From: Trichocoleus sp. FACHB-46
Lineage (GTDB): Bacteria > Cyanobacteriota > Cyanobacteriia > FACHB-46
Assembly (NCBI RefSeq): GCF_014695385.1
Contig: NZ_JACJOD010000076.1
Span: 1 to 64,000 of the forward strand
Reading direction: 5' to 3'
Length of the DNA: 64,000 nucleotides
Below are positions 61,471 to 64,000 of this stretch, piece by piece (positions within the stretch are counted from its first letter, which is position 1; each line of letters opens with the position of its first letter). The notes under the pieces were generated by a model. It was not told where the DNA came from and did no database searches. It saw only the letters and a program-made list of their open reading frames with translations. Position numbers and translations under genes: made by a program.

Positions 61471-63816
61471 TTACCCTAGGGCGTGACTTTGCTGATGTAA
61501 AGGAATCTCAATGACAAATTGGGTGCCTTGTCCCGGAATGGAGATACAATCCAGCGAGCCACCGTGATTCTCTGTGATAATTTGGTAGCTAATAGACATG
61601 CCCATGCCCGTTCCCTTGCCCACTGGTTTGGTTGTGAAGAAGGGATCAAAGATTCGCTGCTTTACTTCTGGTGGCATACCTGGACCATTGTCAGAGATCT
61701 TGATCAACACTCGATTGTTGCGGTTGAGGTGGGTGCTGATGTGGATATGCCTCGGTGACGCTACCAACTCTTGTCCGCTGGCTCGATTGTTTTGCTCCAA
61801 AGCATCGATCGCATTCGTTAGTACATTCATAAACACTTGGTTGAGCTGCCCTGCGTAGCACTCCACCAACGGCAAGTTGCCATATTCTTTAGTCACAGCG
61901 ATCGCGGGGTGTTCTGGCTTAGCTTTGAGGCGATTCTCCAAAATAATCAAGGTACTATCAATTCCTTGGTGGATGTCAACCGCTTTAAATTCGGCTTCAT
62001 CCAGGCGAGAGAAGTTGCGGAGCGAAAGCACAATCTGTCGAATCCGCTCGGCCCCCATCTGCATAGAAGACATCAACTTGGGTAAATCTGCCCTGAGAAA
62101 CTCTAGATCCATTGCCTCTGCCTCAACCGCGATCGCAGCAACTGGCTGAGGATAGTGCTCTTGATACAAACTAATCAGGTTCAGTAGCTCCTGAGTGTAA
62201 TCATGAGCAGGAGCCAGATTGCCATAGATAAAATTGACGGGATTGTTGATCTCATGCGCCACACCTGCCACCAGTTGTCCAAGACTCGACATCTTCTCGC
62301 TTTGAATCAACCGTGACTGAGTTTGTTGCAGTTCTTGCAAAGCACTTTCCAAATCTTGAGTTTGCTGACGCAATGTTGCAATCACCTGTTGCAGCTGATT
62401 AGTTCGTTCCTCCACTTGCTGTTCTAGATTGCGATTATTTTCAGCTAGCAAGTTTTCTGTGGTTTGGAGGGCGGCATTTTTGGCCTCTAGTTCTTGGGTA
62501 TAGGCTTCTAGGGTTTGCAACAAGCTGCGGTTTTCATCAAAAATCCGAGAAATTCTCTCAAACCAAGGTTGCCAACTTCTAGGGATATCTAATTTTTTAG
62601 AGATAGATGCTTGACCAGATCCTTGGCTGGCAGTTTCAATATGTTCTACCAATTTGCGAGCAGGCTCAATGAAATCTCGGCGTGTCAGATGACTTGCAGC
62701 TACGAGAATTAAACCTAGTCCAGGGAGAAGCACTAGAAATAGCCAACTCGTCCCAGACAAAGCCTTCAAGACGATCGCTTGCTGAGGTATCCAGAGAACT
62801 AACTGCCAGGGAGCGTTGGTTAAGGGATGATGCAAAACTAAGTAGGAATCAACAGCATTAACTTGGTCTGCTGGAGCTTGTAAGATTTGCTTTAATTGGC
62901 TTTGGAGCTTGGGTGGCAATGCCACTTGAGCTGGTTTCACGTCCTTATCTGTAGAGCTGACTAAATAGGGGTGAGCCAACAACTGATCGTATTGGTTAAT
63001 TACAAATAAATTTGCTTGGCGATCGCGCTGAGTTTCCGCGTTTTTAATAAAATCGTTCAGGACATCTAAGGTGAAATCTAAAGCGACGGTTCCGAGAAAA
63101 GTATCTTTGTCGTAGATAGGCTCGGCAACTGTCACCATCAAACCTTTACCCGCTGTATCTGTATAAGCACGGGTCCAAAAACGCTGACGTTGGGGATTAT
63201 TTTCGGGTAATCCTAGCTTGTAAAAATCTTGGTTGTAATCACTCTCCACAAACAAATGATTTTTGCTGGACACCCAAGGATAAAGACTCTGAAACTTATT
63301 TTTCGACAGGTAATACACCCAAGCCAGATTGGGTATATTTTTTTTGGATGATTGAAAAAGAGCATTGAGCGCGATCGCCATCTCCACATCTCGCTTGACC
63401 TCTGGTGACATCTGCTCTAGCGAGCCTTTGCCGCTCAAGCCTGCTACCATCTCCTCGGTAAAAGGAAGCTGGATACGATCCAGAGCGTAGTGGTCTTTAC
63501 CGGGCAAATTTTCTAGTTGAGAAAAGAGTTTGGAAGATGGCTCACCTAGAGCATGAGTTGCTAGATGGAATTCTGCCTCGGTGTTCAGGGCACTAATATG
63601 GTCAGAGGCCCCTTTAACCATATAGTTGAGGCTTGATGCTTCTTCTAAAAACTTGGTTTGCAACTGTGCAACTTCATTCTGATAACGAGAACGAAATTGT
63701 AAGTAAAATAGCCCGCATGAGACGACAGTGACTAACGAAAAGGTAGCCAGGATAATCCGGTTATATCCTCCGAAGAAATTCGCGCTCGGATGCTTGACTC
63801 GGATACTCTGCGGCAT
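61471..63816 (-). CDS. sensor histidine kinase with periplasmic Cache domain
   Basis: 781 residues. A first membrane helix (IILATFSLVTVVSCGLFYL, about 20-40) is followed by a large periplasmic Cache-type sensor (about 45-350; GLMVTVAEPIY, LGTVALDFTLDVL), a second membrane helix (LFLVLLPGLGLILVA) and a long coiled coil (about 430-500). The HisKA dimerisation helix has the phosphorylated histidine in GVAHEINNPVNF (about 517). The ATPase domain carries NVLTNAIDAL, DNGPGMP, DPFFTTKPVGKGTGMGM. No response regulator is adjacent, so the pathway is unknown; Cache sensors usually bind small molecules such as amino or carboxylic acids. Confidence 0.92.
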   Translation of the reverse strand: MPQSIRVKHPSANFFGGYNRIILATFSLVTVVSCGLFYLQFRSRYQNEVAQLQTKFLEEASSLNYMVKGASDHISALNTEAEFHLATHALGEPSSKLFSQLENLPGKDHYALDRIQLPFTEEMVAGLSGKGSLEQMSPEVKRDVEMAIALNALFQSSKKNIPNLAWVYYLSKNKFQSLYPWVSSKNHLFVESDYNQDFYKLGLPENNPQRQRFWTRAYTDTAGKGLMVTVAEPIYDKDTFLGTVALDFTLDVLNDFIKNAETQRDRQANLFVINQYDQLLAHPYLVSSTDKDVKPAQVALPPKLQSQLKQILQAPADQVNAVDSYLVLHHPLTNAPWQLVLWIPQQAIVLKALSGTSWLFLVLLPGLGLILVAASHLTRRDFIEPARKLVEHIETASQGSGQASISKKLDIPRSWQPWFERISRIFDENRSLLQTLEAYTQELEAKNAALQTTENLLAENNRNLEQQVEERTNQLQQVIATLRQQTQDLESALQELQQTQSRLIQSEKMSSLGQLVAGVAHEINNPVNFIYGNLAPAHDYTQELLNLISLYQEHYPQPVAAIAVEAEAMDLEFLRADLPKLMSSMQMGAERIRQIVLSLRNFSRLDEAEFKAVDIHQGIDSTLIILENRLKAKPEHPAIAVTKEYGNLPLVECYAGQLNQVFMNVLTNAIDALEQNNRASGQELVASPRHIHISTHLNRNNRVLIKISDNGPGMPPEVKQRIFDPFFTTKPVGKGTGMGMSISYQIITENHGGSLDCISIPGQGTQFVIEIPLHQQSHALG

Positions 63817-64000
63817 AGGTTAAAGTCACTACTTTCATACATTAGCCTGCCCATTTGCAGAGTACTAATATTTGCAGTGAGATAACTTCAGCCATTTCAT
63901 TTAACAAACTAAGTAATCTAAGCAACTAAACCAACAGTTGGATTGGCGCTACGCCTTGGCGTAACTGATGCTGGCGTTTGACCCAAGAGTATCGCACCAA

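Overview
The window is cyanobacterial chromosome. The octamer GCGATCGC (HIP1) and its core are scattered across coding and non-coding DNA, the gene families are cyanobacterial (for example a TonB-dependent receptor with an N-terminal AMIN domain), and the short interspersed repeats are of cyanobacterial type. I cannot name the species; a filamentous, Leptolyngbya-like organism would fit, but that is inference.

Positions 1-1330 are a graveyard: two oppositely oriented remnants of IS1-family transposases, a broken GrpB-like gene and a possible ParA-type scrap. Positions 1363-41566 hold one minus-strand assembly line of about 40 kb, transcribed from 41.6 kb down to 1.4 kb. In order of transcription it encodes: FAAL-ACP-C-A-PCP; a PKS module KS-AT-KR-ACP; a luciferase-like flavin monooxygenase; C-A(Thr)-PCP-C; a stand-alone TauD/SyrP-like aspartate beta-hydroxylase; interface-A(Asp)-PCP-E; C-A(Gly)-PCP-C-A(Lys2-like)-PCP-C; interface-A(Asn/Asp)-PCP-E; C-A(Ala-like)-PCP-R; and a class III aminotransferase. 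The inferred product is an N-acyl lipopeptide with one ketide extension and one or two beta-hydroxyaspartates as iron ligands, released reductively and perhaps transaminated to a terminal amine. This is the logic of beta-hydroxyaspartate siderophores, and cyanochelin is the nearest cyanobacterial relative I know of.

Positions 41567-42215 are a divergent control region with two opposed promoters, each overlapped by a Fur-box-like 7-1-7 inverted repeat, plus a third such site. Positions 42216-49918 (+) carry the handling genes: TonB-dependent receptor, iron-siderophore-binding lipoprotein, DUF1636 protein, EntS-like MFS exporter and a PvdQ-like Ntn acylase that could trim the acyl tail. Positions 50151-51830 (-) encode an unusual TonB. 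Positions 52186-56199 (+) form an operon exbB-exbD-permease-permease-ATPase. Synthesis, export, maturation, re-uptake and energisation thus lie side by side.

Positions 56400-56891 hold a broken IS630 transposase. From 56948 to the end are housekeeping genes: topoisomerase I, a hypothetical protein, HU, a TatD nuclease and a Cache-domain histidine kinase. Inside the NRPS and PKS genes, at least three families of short repeats interrupt the reading frames without breaking them, mostly at the same two surface loops. Adenylation codes were read by eye against GrsA and should be treated as predictions.
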